Source: Sipunculus nudus
Taxonomy: Eukaryota; Annelida; Sipuncula; Golfingiida; Sipunculidae
Direction of reading: 5' to 3'
Assembly: GCA_026874595.1 (NCBI GenBank)
Contig: CM049316.1
Coordinates: 41,991,695 to 42,055,694 of the forward strand
DNA: 64,000 nucleotides
Shown here in pieces: positions 13,001 to 28,000 of the stretch (positions within the stretch are counted from its first letter, which is position 1; the number at the start of each line of letters is the position of its first letter). Under the pieces are notes generated by a model that did not search any database, had not been told where the DNA came from, and saw only the letters and a program-made list of their open reading frames with translations. The translations under genes were made by a program, and so were the position numbers.

Positions 13001-16000
13001 AGCGTTATTGCCTCTGTGACCTTGAAAAATGCATCAAGGTCATCCATATTCGAACTTGGCCTAGCCCTTGATAAGATGCATATAAACTGTAGGTTTCGTG
13101 ACTGTACCACAAATTCTTTTTGAGTTATTGTCCTATTATCATTTTAGCATAATCGCTGCTGTGACCTTGAAAAAATGCATCAAGGTAATCCTTGTTCGAA
13201 CTTAACCTAGCCGTTGATAAGATGCATCAAACCTGTGGGTTTGGTGACTGTATCTCAAATTCTTTCAAAGTTATTGTGTTAACATCATTTTAACAAGAAA
13301 ACGACACAAGGTGGCGCCACCTGTCTTCTGCAAAAGACAAAGCTATCCAAGATCTTCAGTCAATTTGATTTTTGGATCATTCCATGTATCCCTTACTGAG
13401 ATATTAAAGATTTTGTGTGAATTTCACTAAATATGGGAATATTCAAGGTCAAGGCCACTCTCATAGTAAAAGTCATGATCCTAATTTATATAAACACCAT
13501 CCCATAACCCATATCTATGTACAGTGGAACCCCACCTTGCGACCACCCCACAATTGCGACCACCCCACAATTACGACCATTTTGCTTGGTCCCGAATTTT
13601 TTTTAGTTTATTTATGTTTAAAAATGACTCAAAATTACGACCACCCCTGAATTCAGAATTACGACCAGATTTCCTGGCCCCAGCGCTAATGCGACCCCGC
13701 TAATGCGACCACCGCCGAGAAGTATTGAAACAACATTTGTCACGAGTCAATGGCTGCGTCTTGTCACAGGCGCCTTAATGAAAGATCAAAGCGGGTAACA
13801 AGGTTTCTTAACCCGAGTTTTAATCTGGTCCCGCATATCTTCCCGACTCGGTGTCTTCGCTGAGACTCGTTGAGGTGTAGGTTATAGATCAAAGAGGGTA
13901 ACCATCGGCTTGATTACTTAATGAGCCGGTCGGACCTGGGGTCAGATGCTAATTGCCCCTAAGTGATCACCTGTATTACAGCTACCCTAAGTGTGGGGTT
14001 GCGGGCTTAATATTTCAACTCATCACATATTGTTCGATCCTCATTGGTAAAATTAACGACCTAGTTAATCCTAAATGTGTTCATACCTTACTGACACTGA
14101 GTATTGAGCAGTCAGTGAAATGTATAAATAAAGCTTGCATAGGGGGAAAATCCTTCACATTAACTTGCCTTTTCTGATAGATCGTTGTCAGTTTATTTCT
14201 CAACTGGTTAAGTTTTCATTTAAATTGCTTGCTGTTAGGCAACCATGCCTCTGAAAGAGCTCTCCTTGAAGGATAAAGTGGCGTTATAATCAAGGCGGCA
14301 ACACCACGCGCAGTCAGCACCAAATGGCTCAGCAGTTTAGCGTCGGGAAAACTCAAGTGCACGCAATATATACTCAAGCGGAAGGCTAAATATATGACAG
14401 CCACGTATTATGTTCAATATGCATTCAGCAGGTTATAATCGTATTGCCTTAGTGTTATTATTTGTTAATCATCAGTCACTACGTACATGTATATTAATTT
14501 TTATCCTGAATAAATATGTATAGCTACACACAAAAAACATTCATAATAAGGATCCTCCGCTAAGTAAAATATTTTGTTATAATTCACATTAAAGATATGC
14601 AATAGATAAGCTCTGATACACATTAAATATCTGCGTGTTATATGCGACCACGGTAAGAGTTTCACAAATACGACCACCCCCAAATTACGACCACTTTGCT
14701 CAGTCCCCAGGGTGGTCGTAATTGTGGGGTTCCACTGTATATGCATAATATAAAAGAAATCTGTCCATTAGTTTTTGACTTATAATGCTCACAGTACTGT
14801 CAAATGGCAATTTGGGGGGTATTAAAAGGCACAAAAACAAGTACAGAATAATAAGTGGCACCACCAGTTTCTGGAACATGACAACCCTTTCCATGATCTT
14901 CGATCAACTTGATTTCGGGATCAATCCATGCAAGATTCTTGAGTTATTTGAGAATTTGTGTGATTTTCCCCAAAACTGGACCTATTCAAGGTCAAGGACA
15001 CTCTCCTAGTAAAGGTAATGACCTCATTTTTAATAGGTGTCTTCCTCTCACCCATATCTATACATATACCAAGTTTGGTAAAGATCTGTGAAATATTTTT
15101 CGAGTTACCAAGAGAAAAATAAGATTTATATGCGGCAGCGGCGGGACCGTGATGAAAACATAGTATCCCACGACTTTGTCTGGGGATACAATTAATACAC
15201 ACATTCATGTCTACATGTAAGTATAAACAGGAAAACAATTTACAATAATATTCAAACTAGAATACGGGCAGTTGACAAGCCATTAATACTATGTGTATCC
15301 ACCAAATCACAGAGGCATTGGTAAAGTAAGGCATTGATTGTTACTGACATGATATGACTCCAAATTTATGGCATCAGTGATGTCAATTAAACTCCTCATA
15401 TATGCACAATTTTCACCAATAAACAGATCTATAGAGGGATACATCATACAAAATTTCAGGCTGAGACACCAATCCACTACTGAGAAAAAGGGCATCAACA
15501 TATTCTTTAAAAACTGAACAGCAGGTGGCACAACTTGTCTGGTCTACAACACAGCTATCTAAGATGGATAAACATGCCAAATTTCAGGTTGATACATCCA
15601 TCCACCTTTGAGATATGAGCACTTTTTACCAATAGCAAATGCATGAATGGAAACCACACGGAAACAATTGCAGATGGCACCACCAAGGTATGCAAGAGCT
15701 TTGGACATGCACAATTTCAGGCCAATATGGCAAACCACTCTTGAGAAAACGTATTCTATGAAAACTGAAAGGTAGGTGGTGCCAACTGTCTGGTCTACGA
15801 GATTACTCTCCAAGATGGATGGACATGCCAAATTTCAGACCAAGACATTGAACTATTCCTGAGATTTGAGCAGTTTCACCCAAAGCAGACAAAGAGATGG
15901 ACGCCATGCAAAAATGATTACAGATGGTGCCACCAGTCTTGAGTACGAGATGGAGGTATGCAAGATCTTTGGACATGCATGATTTCAGGCCAATACAGCA

Positions 16001-19000
16001 AACCACTCCTGAGAAAAAGGCATCCATGTATTCAACGCAAACAGGAAGATAGGTGGAGCCACCTGTCTGGTCTTCCAGAGAACTCTTCAAGATGGATTGA
16101 CATGCCAATTTTCAGACCAATAAATTGAACCACTCCTGATATATGAGCAATTTTCACCTATAGCAAACATACAGATGCAAAAATGATTGCAGATGGCGCC
16201 ATCAGTCTTGAGTACTACACTGAGGTATCAAAGATCTATGGCACATGCACAATTTCACAAATTCATTGAACCAATCTCTAAGATGAACGGATGGCAAATG
16301 TATGGATGGATGCCACGCAAAAACGAGGGACCCATGGGTCACGGCGCTCAGCTGTTATATATGATAAAAAATATGATTTGGGAAAGAGGCAAATGCTTGT
16401 TTTGTGTGGTAATAAATATAAGCTTTATTATGAGTTGTTGGTGTTTAGCTTATGTATGATTTTTATAGTATCTTTGGAGACAGGGAAGAGGATTGATTTC
16501 ATTTATTTTATTAACAAATGGAGTGCTATTGTCACACAGATTTTGACTTGGCCATATAACTTATAAGCAGCACATATTATAAAAGAGTTTATTTATCCCT
16601 ATAGAAGATCCGCTATTTATGCTACTGTGCGTGCATTAACTTTAAATGTATTACTGTCACATGACTAACAACATGCAATATCGATCATAGCCAATCAGCA
16701 AAACTGGTGCACAACTTTAATTAACAACATAACGATAGGTTGGGGGTAATTAATGTCACATTTAATGAGACAGACATCCTCATACAAGCGACAAAAAGGT
16801 TTATAAACAGCAGTAACCAGCAACTGGGAGTAGCAAGTGGGAGGGTGTGCCTGGAGAAACTAGCGCAATTCTGTTACTGGGCATGCCACAGACACACCTG
16901 TATGATGGCAATGAACCGTGACAAGACTAAGCCGCCCATTGTTAAAGTCCGGCCCGAGGTCTCCCGTTTGATAAAATTGCAAATAATATCTTCAATTATT
17001 TTTCACATTATTTATTAAAATTTAATAACAAATATTGTGCCAATATAAGTTTTATTTAAAAAAATAATAAGAAAATCATATGATTTTTTAAAATAAAATA
17101 TAACTGAATTGATTATTGAAATAATATTATAGAATATATTCATGAATGCATTCATGAATACATTTTGAAAGTATCTGCACTGGTATTCAAATACTTTCAT
17201 TTTTACCTGAATTCCCATTCTTATGCAATTAAATTTTTTAATTCAGTACATATTCATATTCGTATTCAAATACATTTGCAAAGCATTTGCACCATGTCTA
17301 GTATTTATTCAGTTTTAGCCAAACAAAGATGTTGAGAATCCAGAATATACAAAATTCTCAAATTTAAATAATGATCATAAGTAACTGGTTTTATGGCTTA
17401 TATTAAAAAAAATAAATGTAATATATTCACTTTGGACTACTTTCACATCAATCTACACACTAGACACAGTAGGAATCTAAATAAATATTATCAATTGCAT
17501 CTTTGTCTATCATTAATTTCCTTCATATGATCCCTAATGATTAGTAATGAATAATATGATTTATTTTTTTATCATTAAAATTTCACTGAAAAATACCATA
17601 GATGACTGCATGGTGTTATTTGGAATAACACTGACATGCATTGACATTCTATCTATCCATACAAGATTCTTACATCATCAGAAACTGCAAGTTAATTTTC
17701 TGTTACTCATCAACTAACACATTCCTTTTCTATTAATTTTTCTTTAATTTGTTATAAAAAACCAATACAAAATTATTAATTTATTGTTTATTGTTATGTT
17801 TTTTTTCAAAACAACTACTAGATGAGTTGGGTTGGACACCTGGATCAACTGTGGCATTAGCTGCCTGGCTGCCCCAGTGTATGCTTCGCTCAAGCATGTA
17901 TAATCTGATGAAAGGTCAACAAGGTCAACATACAGGTGACTGAAGAGGGGCTGGATTAAGCCTGGGTCTGACATGGTCTCATATAAACATTAAAAAAAGG
18001 TACATTATTTGGCCAATTTCTTTCAGCTTTCTAAACTACAAAGATGAAATCCTTATGTGTGCATGATATGAAAATTATATCAACAGTGCTCTCAGGAAAC
18101 AAACGTGCCATGGTCAAAGTTGGGCAAAATTTAAGGTACTTATTTTATATTTATACTTATAACTTATAAAATTTGAAAAATTCAGAACTAATTTTTGGTA
18201 TTCAATTGAATCTTGATTAAATAATTTTACATCCCTGACAAAAAATCTCTAGCTTCAGCAATCCTCTTGTTAAGGGAGTAAATATATTTCTTGATTTTTT
18301 AAAAAGTGCATTATGTTTGGGCCCATAACTTAAAACAATTACGCAATACTGACATCATTTCTGACATGTGCATAGTGAATGTATAGAAAAATATGTATAT
18401 TATATATGATCAAAGTCAGATCAGTGGTTTTGATATAAGGCAGTCTTACAGTGTAACAATGGGTTTTTAATGGAAAAATGAAGTATTTCATTAATATTTC
18501 AAAGGAATTAAGTCCTAGTGATAAAATTCTTGGCATGGTAGGGGATTTTGGAGACATCTAACTACATGCTAAATTTAAGGAACTTAGAGCTGAAGCTGGG
18601 GAGCTGAGCTCTAGCAAACTGCATAACACTAGCTTGATGTAAACTTGATGTGACATTGTGCTTGAAAAATTGTATAAAATCTACAGTTTTTGATCAACTG
18701 GTTTCAAATTTTTGGTGTTAACAGACAAAAAGCTAACAAAAACATACTGTGAAAATTAAATCCACAGTACTTACAGGAAAAAAACATGCCATGGTCAAAC
18801 TTGGGCAAAATTTAAGGTACCCATTTTATATTTTTGCCAATATTTAAAAAAATTTAACAGATATTGATCTCATTTTTGGTATACAATTAAATTTTGATCA
18901 ATTAAAGTTGTATTACTGAAAAAAAAGTCCCTACCTTTAACACTTTTGGTCTTAAGTGACCAAATATCTTTCCTGATTTTTTTACAAAGTCCATTATGTT

Positions 19001-22000
19001 TGGGCCAATAACTTTTTTAAATTAAATAATACTGACTTAATTTCTGGCATGTACATAGGAACTATATAGAGGAATATTTATGGTAAATATGTAGAAAACC
19101 AGATGAATGGTTTTGATATTAGGCAATCCTGAAGTGTGAAAATAGATTTCTAATAAACAATTGAGGTTTTTCCTTAATATCTCGAAGGAACAAAGTCCTA
19201 TTGACCCAATTTTCAGCATGATAGGAGATTTTTGGGACATCTAACTGTATGGCAAATTTCAGATTCGTAGGTCCAAAGGTGTCGAAACGTGCCAGTCTTA
19301 CGGAAGGACATCTGGACAGACGGACGGAAGGAGGGACGGACAGACAGACGGACAGACGACAGACAATGGACCACGACTATAACTCAGATGACTTATAGTC
19401 AGCTGAGCTAAAAATTGTAGGTTGCACCACCAGTTTCATGTAACAGACGGTGAGATCCAAAATCTATTAGCATGCAAAGTTTCAGCTCAATAAATTGAAC
19501 CACTCCTGAGATATGGATCACAAAGAAACCAAGATTCATAATGCTCATAAAGGATTGCAGGTGGGGCCACCTGTCTTTGTTACAAACAACAACATAGGTG
19601 GGAGAATAAATATGCTGATTTTAGGAAAGATCGGTCAAAGGGTCTCAGAGGTGTTCTGGAATGCGGTGGCGGCATAATCCGCATGAAAATAAAGTATCCG
19701 CAAAACTCTGTTTGGCAGATACAAATAGACCTAACAGACAAAACTATAACATTTAATTAAGTTATTATGTATAATAATGCTCTGATAAGTGAAAACATGA
19801 TACATAAAAAGTATAGGTTTGTTTTTTACATGCAGTCCAGAGGACACCCAATGTATCCAGAAAACTGATCCTTTGGATTAATAAGCATCACATGAAACAT
19901 ATCCTGCATCACATGACACACATCATTTCAATTTTGACAGATGAAACTTTGGATAAAAAAATAACTGAGGCACTTGTATAGTGATGGAGGAATTTAGCTT
20001 TTCTACACAAACAGTCAAACTTTCAGCAAAGATCAACCACAAATTTAATCATAAATGCTATAAAAGGATAACAAGAGATAAAGATGTATTATATCATGGA
20101 TACACTACCGCTAATTTCTTCTCAGACTCTACAACCTCTTCTTTCTGTTTGGAAATGAAGTCTCGTAACATGCGGGCAACATGTCGTCTGTCTTCCAGTT
20201 CCCCAGCCAGACGAGCGTTATATTCAGCCAGCAACACACAGGCTGACTCCACCTGCTTCAACAGCGCTTCTGCTGACATCTTATCTAAAAGATATCAAAC
20301 ACAAGGTCACCATGGGCCTGAATATACATGTATGTCCAAAAAGTATACATGAGAATCTGAATGCATGGAATCAAAGCACCAACATGTTGTATACAGTCAT
20401 CTGACACCAAACACTAAACAAGAACAAGTTTTGATTTGGAACCTTTTGTCCCTGGGGCATTGGAAGAGAAGAATCACTTTGTTCTTGGACAACAGGAAAA
20501 CTTTTCCCAGGAAGTAAAAGTCTTTTGTCTTTATGATGTTCAGCAGATATTTTGGCTTGTCACATCTCTCAAATCAAGTGGCCCATGGGCCATGACACTA
20601 GGCTGAATTTGACTGGGTGCTCATTTCTTTCATTAATGTTATATATAGTCTGTTAGAATAGCCTATGGGTAATGCTACTATGTTGTTAAACAGATGGAAA
20701 ATAAAAAATTAAAGGATTCAAAGGAGACTTGCTATGGACCTCCCTGGATTTTTACAACAGAAGGTTCCAAGGAAAATTGATAAAATGTGTACCCTGTCTG
20801 TCTGGGTGCTCAAAATCATGTTTCTGGTCCATAGCTAGCAGAATATAGGTCACTTTGACCTTATTTCAAGTTTCAATGAAGATTTGCCAAGGACCTCCCT
20901 GAATGTAATGTTAGAAGAGTCTAGGGCTAATGGTTATAATTTGTGCTCTGTTTGACTGCTCAAAATCAAGCTTCTTGTCAGTAGCTCGCAGAATATAGGT
21001 CACTATGAACTTATTTTAAATTTCAAAGGAGATTTCTCAGGACCTAGACTTAATGCAAACAATTTGCACCCATCTCACGTTAAAGGTGCTCAAATCATTT
21101 TTTTGGCCTGAAACGTGCAGGTTTCCAGTGGGATTTTCCAAGATCTCCCTGGATCTTGTGTTAGGAAATTTTAGGGCTTAAGAATACAATTTGTGCCCTG
21201 TCTGTATTTGACATGTTTATAAGAAAGTTACCTAATTTGAGGACTCAAAGGAGACTTGCCAACAACCTCCCTGGACTTTACAATAGAAGACTCCAAGGAA
21301 AATGGATACAATTTGTACCTTGTCTGTTTGGGTGCTCAAATTCATATTTTTGGCTCATAGGACATATTAACTCACCATGACCTAATTTCATGTTTCCAAA
21401 GAGATTTGCCTAGAACCTCCCTGAATGTTGCTTAGGATAATCTAGGCCTGATGCATGCATTTGTGCCCATCTGACATTCAGGGTGCTCAAAGAACAACTT
21501 TTTTCCTGTAGGTTGCAGAATACAGGTCACAGTGACATAATTTCATGTTTCCAAGGACATTTGCCTGGGACCTCCCTGAATTTTATGTTCGAAGATTCTG
21601 GGCCTAATGGATACAATTTGTGTCCCTTCTGTCAAGGTACTCAAAATCATGTTTTTGGCCAACAGCCTAGGTTGAAAATATAGGTCACCATGACCTAATT
21701 TCAGGTTTCCAAGGAGATTTCCCTAGGACCTCCCTGGATGTACAGTTAGAAGTTTCTAGGTCTACATATTATATATTTTATTTTCCGTTCTAAAAATGTC
21801 CTTGAACCAAAAGCAAATCCCCTCTGTAGGATCTGCTGAAAATTTTATGAAGAAACAAAAAAAGCTAAATAAGATGTTGTGTGTGTAAAAAGTGTCAGAA
21901 TTGCTCTGAATTCTAATATAAATGAAAACAGGAAATGGTTAAATAAACTCATTTTGAGTTCATTGTATGTTAACCCTATTTACTTCATAATATGTTTGTT

Positions 22001-25000
22001 GAGAGATAAGGTAGCCAAATCAAAAGTGTGTATGATGGAGGGGTGGGGTTAGGGGGTTAATATTTTCCAAACATTTTGAAGTACCAGTATGTTGGCTCAA
22101 ATATGTTTTAGTACAGGAAATCAGATATTTGAGCTGATTTTAGTCATAACTTAAATAACTTTGGATATTATGAAAAACCTCTAAACTATTCTACTTAAAT
22201 TAATTACCAAAATTAGGATCCTCAGATCTTTTGTGGTGGTTATAATTAGTGTCACATGTATTGGATAAGAATTGCTTGCCGGTAGGGAGACAGTACTGAC
22301 CATTAGTTAGTAGTTACACCACTTATCCTTCTAGATTTGAAAAATCCTTGCAATTTTAGTACAGTGAAACCCTGGACAATGGACACTTTTTGTCCGCCCA
22401 ACAGTGAAAATCACCCCTGCAAACAGACACCTTAAGGCCAGTACAAATACTTTGTAGCTGGAGATATGTTTTGCTTCTAGTATGCTTCTCATCACTCTAA
22501 AATAATCTCAATATTTAGACTGGTAGCAATAACAACAAGACAAAATACATTTGCTCTCCATTTACCTTCATATCTTTATTCTGCGACTAATACACATTTG
22601 TTTTAAATGATTAATCAAAGCACTACCCAAAAAGTTACTATATTTGTGGAGTTTCCATTATGCCAAACTTTAACTGAAGTGACATTGCCATCCTGATTCC
22701 AGGCCACATTATTCTTTCACAGGCCCGGAACTGAGGATAATAACGTAATTGTATTGTTAGGTGTTTAAATATATGGACGGTCAGGGGTCTTGACCTCATC
22801 CCCAGCTTGGGGACTCTGTTAGACCTTGGGTCTTTAGATCAAAGATGTTAAGCTCAGAATGATGAACTCATATTTTCTTAGCAGCTGATGTGTCAGTCCA
22901 TTCAAATAATGTTTTTCCTGTATGGATGAAAATGTGACCAATGACACTGGCAGGAACCAATCACTGATGATATAACAGATTCCTCATGAATAAGAGTCAC
23001 ACGGACCAATCACATGGGCTGTAGAATATCAAAACTTCATTTATTTTTATTTATTTGCCTTTAACTTTGCGATCGAGTCGGACGTTAATATCAATGATTA
23101 AGATCTTAAACAAGGCCTACGGGACTAAAGCAAACTTGTGCAATGGGATATACATCAGGTATAATGCTCCATGATACCATGCTTGACCATTATTTGAAAA
23201 GTACTTGATTAATTTACAAGAACATGTGTGACATTGCACATATACAATGCAATTACTAAACATGTTAAACTGAAGTTCAAGCACCAATTACAAAAACATC
23301 ACTCCTGAAATACTGGCATAAATGTACACAACACAAAATGATTGTAGGTGGCACCACCAGTCTTGTGTACGAGAAAGCCATCATAGCTGTATGGACATGT
23401 AAAATTTCAGGCATATACTTCAAACCACTTTGAGCTATGAGCACAGATGAAAGAAACCCAAAACAATTGTATGTGGAACCACAAGTCTTGTAAATGACAA
23501 AGCTATCCAAGATGCATAAATATGCTCAATTTCAGGGTGATATCTAATCCCTCCTGCGAAATAAGCAGGGACATACACTGTGCAAAAAATCATTGTAAGT
23601 GGTGACACTAGTCTTATGTACCAGAAAACTATCATAGATATATGGACAAGTCAAAATTTTAGGCCAATATATCAAACTTCTCTTGAGTGAGGTGCACTGG
23701 GCTGACTAGGCTAATGTGAGGCAGGCAGTTGCCCCGAGTAACCAGAACAAATTGCCAGCTGAAGCTGCTGCACTGAAAGAACTCTTGACCTGCACTGTGT
23801 CTAATCTGATACAGTTGGCAGTCTACCAAAGCTATAAATAGATCCAGACTAACCTTTGGCCTGTTGCCTAATCGGAAATAGTTGGCAGTCTGCCAACCTA
23901 TTTATAATTTCTAACACAATCTTGGCCTGTAGGTAAATCTGTTTACACATACTGAGAGACTTTGGCTACAATGCTTTATTCTAGCTGAAATATACATGAG
24001 ATTTTCTTTTATCAAAAGGTTTAGAACTAGATATTTCTTGGCACCGTAGGTGCCATAGTATCCCCAGACAATTAACCTCCCCCCCCCCCCCCCTCCAGCC
24101 CTCTATAAGATGCATGTAACCCAGAAGTTTGGTGACTGTACCAACAATTTTTTTTAGATATTGCCATAATTTCTTTTTAACATTATCACTGCTGTGACGT
24201 TGAAAAAATGTATCAAGGTCATTCATGATCAAATGTGACCTAGCCATTGATGAGATGCATCAAACTTGTGGGTTTGGTGACTGTACCTCAAATTCTTACA
24301 AATTTATTCCCTTTAAACATCATTTTAGCAAGAAAACAACATAAGGTAGCATCACTTGTCTTCTGCAAAAGACAAAGCTATCCAAGATCTTCAGTCAATT
24401 TGATTTTTGGATCATTCCATGTATCCCTTACTGAGATATTAAAGATTTTGTGTGAATTTCACTAAATATGGGAATATTCAAGGTCAAGGCCACTCTCATA
24501 GGAACGGTCATGACCCAAATTTAAATAAACATCATCCCATAACCCATATCTATGTAATACATAATATAAAAGAAATCTGTCCATTAGTTTTTGACTTATA
24601 ATGTTCACAGTACTGTCAAGTGGCCATTTTGGGAGTATCAAAAGGCAAGAAAACAAGTAAAGAATAATAGGTGGCGCCACCCGTTTCTGGAACATGACAA
24701 CCCTATCCATGAGCTTCGATCAACTTGTTTTGGGATCAATCCATGCAAGATTTCTTGAGATATTTAAGAATTTGTGTGATTTTCCCCAAAATTGGACCTA
24801 TTCAAGGTCAAGGACACTCTCCTAGTATTGGTCATGACCTCATTCTTTATAGGCGTCGTCCTCTCACCCAAATCTATACATATACCAAGTTTGGTAAAGA
24901 TCCGTGAAATATTTTTTGAGTTATCGTGCCAACAAGATTTATATGCGGCGGCAGCGGTATGAAAACATAGCATCTCCGACTTTGTCTGGGGATACAATAA

Positions 25001-28000
25001 TAACAGATGCCTATTAAAAGCAAAATCATAATACAGATTTATTTTATCCATGGATTTATCTTACACCTAAGCTGGATATGGAACCAATGATTTATGTTGC
25101 CTGTACAGCTCTGCTTATATACCCAAAGAGCACATTTTTGTTAATACAACAAATCTACTAGCTTTGTTTCCCAAAGTATCTCATAGTCTTTTCATTGTTA
25201 TTTTTTCATTATTGAGACTTTCATCTCTGGGATCATTTCTGTGAAATATTGAACAATTTGGTTAAATGTTATCAGAGGAGAAGATTTTTAATGGTTATTA
25301 AGCTCTTTACCTGTAAAATGTAAGTTGATGCAGGTTGTGCCAAAAAAGCTCAATCCCACAATATTTGATATGTGACGGATTTTTGCATAAAATTTAGGGA
25401 TGCTAGCTCCTGCTATTCCTGAGAAATTATGGGTTAATGTACTGATGATGGAAGACCCCTGTACAAAAACGGTTGATGCAGGTGGTCACCAATTCCTCAA
25501 TTTCAAATATGACTCTTGTGATTGCTATTTGCATAAAATTTTGTGATGATAGTTCCAGCTGTTTCTGATACTGTAATTTTAGAATCCTTTTTGGCAAAAT
25601 GACTAAATTAAGCTTCCTGTTACTTGGCAAAAATCCTTCGAACTGGAACCATTTGAACAAATTTGAGAGAGATTGTTTCAGGGATTATTTCTGTGGAATA
25701 TCAAACAATCTGGCTGGACAGTGTCAGAGGAGAAGATTTTAAAAGTTTTTTTTTAGCCTTTCCTCTATAAAATCTTAAGAAAATGCAGAAAGGAAAAAAA
25801 AAGCAAAATCCAATAGTCTTTTAGATGACTGATATTTTGGATTAAATTTGGTGATGTTAACTCCTGCTGTTTTTTTTTTGATAGTATGGGTTAACGTACA
25901 GATAAAGGGTGTCACCACACCATCTCATAAGCTCACAGGTTCACTAAAATATCTGTGGTTATACTCTTGTATTTTATAATGCATGGGGCATGCTGCACTG
26001 GCTTACCTGTTATGTTTTCAAGAAATGAAACGTCTGAAACTTCCTTGGGTAGGCCAGCTATTTTCTCTCTAACATCTGCGTCTGATGAGGCTGCATTTTC
26101 CAAGTCCTGCAGAGCCTTGGCCAGCTCCTCCGTCTGTATATAACAAAAAAGAATTTCACTAGTCAAATGTAAAGCTTTTATGTAACTGTAGGAATTACAG
26201 CTTATGGAGTTATGTTTTTTTTAAATATCTATAAATTCATATACCTTGGTCAACATATGTAGCATCAGATAAATGTCCACACAAGTTTGTTAACTGAAAG
26301 TTACTTTGTTCCACTGTATGATTACAAACATGTCACAGAGTCCAAAACCTTTACATCAAGATAGAATCTAGTTATGATGTCATCATTTTGAATGGCGAAA
26401 TTTGTGTAAACACTTGTTTGGGAGCACACTGTTATGAAAATGTTCCAAATTTATTCATAATTTGATTTAAATTCCTCTGTGGATGACAATGTCAGATAAG
26501 GGGTACTTTATTACACCCTGCTGTGGACCGATTTTCCCAAAAAATGTTTGTCATGATTATAATTTAAATCAATATAATTTTGTAAAAGATATACATTGTT
26601 CATGATTTATGCAGCAGAATACAGATTCATTCGAAAGCAACTGTCTTTCAGATTGGAGCTGTAACAATATACAAAAACAGATTCACATGCCATCAAAACT
26701 ATAATATACCTTTGATTACCAGATTGTGTATTGCATCATTCACAAGTATTCCTATCATGAAATTCACAGCCAAAATACCCAAATTTCGAGGAAGGGCAAC
26801 ATAATTAGGTTACCCTCTGAGCCAAAGATATGTTTGCACATAATGTTTGGTGTTTCACTGTAATCATTAATGGGACAATGGACCAAAGGTGTACCATGAT
26901 AATATTCACAGACCAGCTAACTGATATGATTTCTAATTTTCTCATTTTATGAAAAGCAAACAACAAGACTGACAAGTTAAACACATTCAGTACATAAGCC
27001 ATAGTCATCTTGCACTGACTTTCATGAAAACTCAAAATGTTCATCAAGCTGATCTCTACTACTTTTGCAGAGCAATTTACTTATTACTGATTATAATTTT
27101 TATATTTCTTTGGGCTTTGCCTACCTCTGGTGGATCCATTGGCTGGTCTAGTATGTGTTGTTCTAACTCTTCTTTTAATGAAAGATCTGGCTTTTTCTTC
27201 TTCTTTGGTGGTTGTTCATCTGTGGATTTTCCTTTAGAACTAGGACTGCTGGAAGCGGAGCCTGTGGCAAAGTATTGAACAATGTCCCACATCAGAGACT
27301 AGTACGTGAAATACTTCTAAATGATCATCAAATGCGCCACATAGAAAACATTATTATTAATAATACAGCATTTAAATAAAAAGTAGGCACCACAAAACTC
27401 ATGAAATAAACTACTAACATATTTTACATTTTTTTAATAATAAGTTTATTTAAATAATGCTATGATACAGGAAATTACGAACAATACATTAACTTCAAAA
27501 GAAAAAAGTTTGGTTTTGTTGTATTGGGCCAACCACCTAAAAACCTTCAAAATGATTAGATCCTTTCTGGCCAGAACTATAGTCAGTGGATTTAAAACTG
27601 TATAAAATTGTCCATATAACTGAATGTTGTAGAAAAGTTGGTGACACAAATCCCAGTATCTAATTATGTTTAAATGACACCCAAGACCAACTGTATCATA
27701 TGTAATATGTTTATTTTGTAAACACCACTGATACACTGTCATATAAATGATTTTTTTTATTTATACTGGCATAAACAGACTCACAAAAGGAGAATAACCA
27801 TTTGTTTACACATAACATCATAGCTATAAACAGGGAGCAATTACATGATAACCCAGTTTCTCTAAAAAGTTTATAGCTACTGCTTTGGCCAGATTACAAC
27901 TTAGTACAGAGAACATGTACAAAATAAAGTCACCTTGAAATATCATTGTTAACATTGTCACACGCAAGTTGGGTGTAAGTGTAGAGTTACATCAGAAGGC

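Larger units (their letters stand above)
9804..15193 (-). mobile_element. HINE-A element copy, split by nested insertions
   Basis: The left end (plus strand) has a 3'-type terminus: a near-palindrome GGGACCGCAGGTGCC, then ATAGTATCCTCAGACA. The right end is TTTGTCTGGGGATACAATT. The interior matches the intact copy at 24027-24998 but is interrupted by a long-TIR element (10106-12850) and a pogo-like element (13522-14737). The CTAG terminus has decayed to CTTA. Confidence 0.7.
7066..20108 (-). other. RPRD1 intron 6 (13 kb)
   Basis: No coding exon found. It contains interrupted (TTACTA)n stretches, the composite HINE-A element 9804-15193, a HINE-B copy 15257-16352, and repeats at 18068-19725. 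16360-18060 shows nothing beyond AT-rich sequence. Confidence 0.8.
20285..26006 (-). other. RPRD1 intron 5 (5.7 kb)
   Basis: No coding exon. Holds a ~155-bp tandem repeat (20700-21780), repeat families at 23265-23840, a HINE-A copy (24027-24998) and family D (25200-25900). Confidence 0.8.

Noticed and set aside
20094-20279. ATG at 20279 as the start of an independent small protein
   Set aside because: It is an internal Met of RPRD1 exon 6. The exon begins 5 bases earlier and joins exon 5 in frame.
22367-22435. A complete second pogo-like element
   Set aside because: Only one CAGTGAAACC end is seen and no matching inverted end was found, so it is listed only as a weak fragment.
24027-24998. 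Reading the GTATCCCCAGACA ends as TIRs of a cut-and-paste transposon
   Set aside because: The repeats are subterminal, no target duplication is seen, and a hairpin plus CTAG-T end fits Helitron/HINE better.
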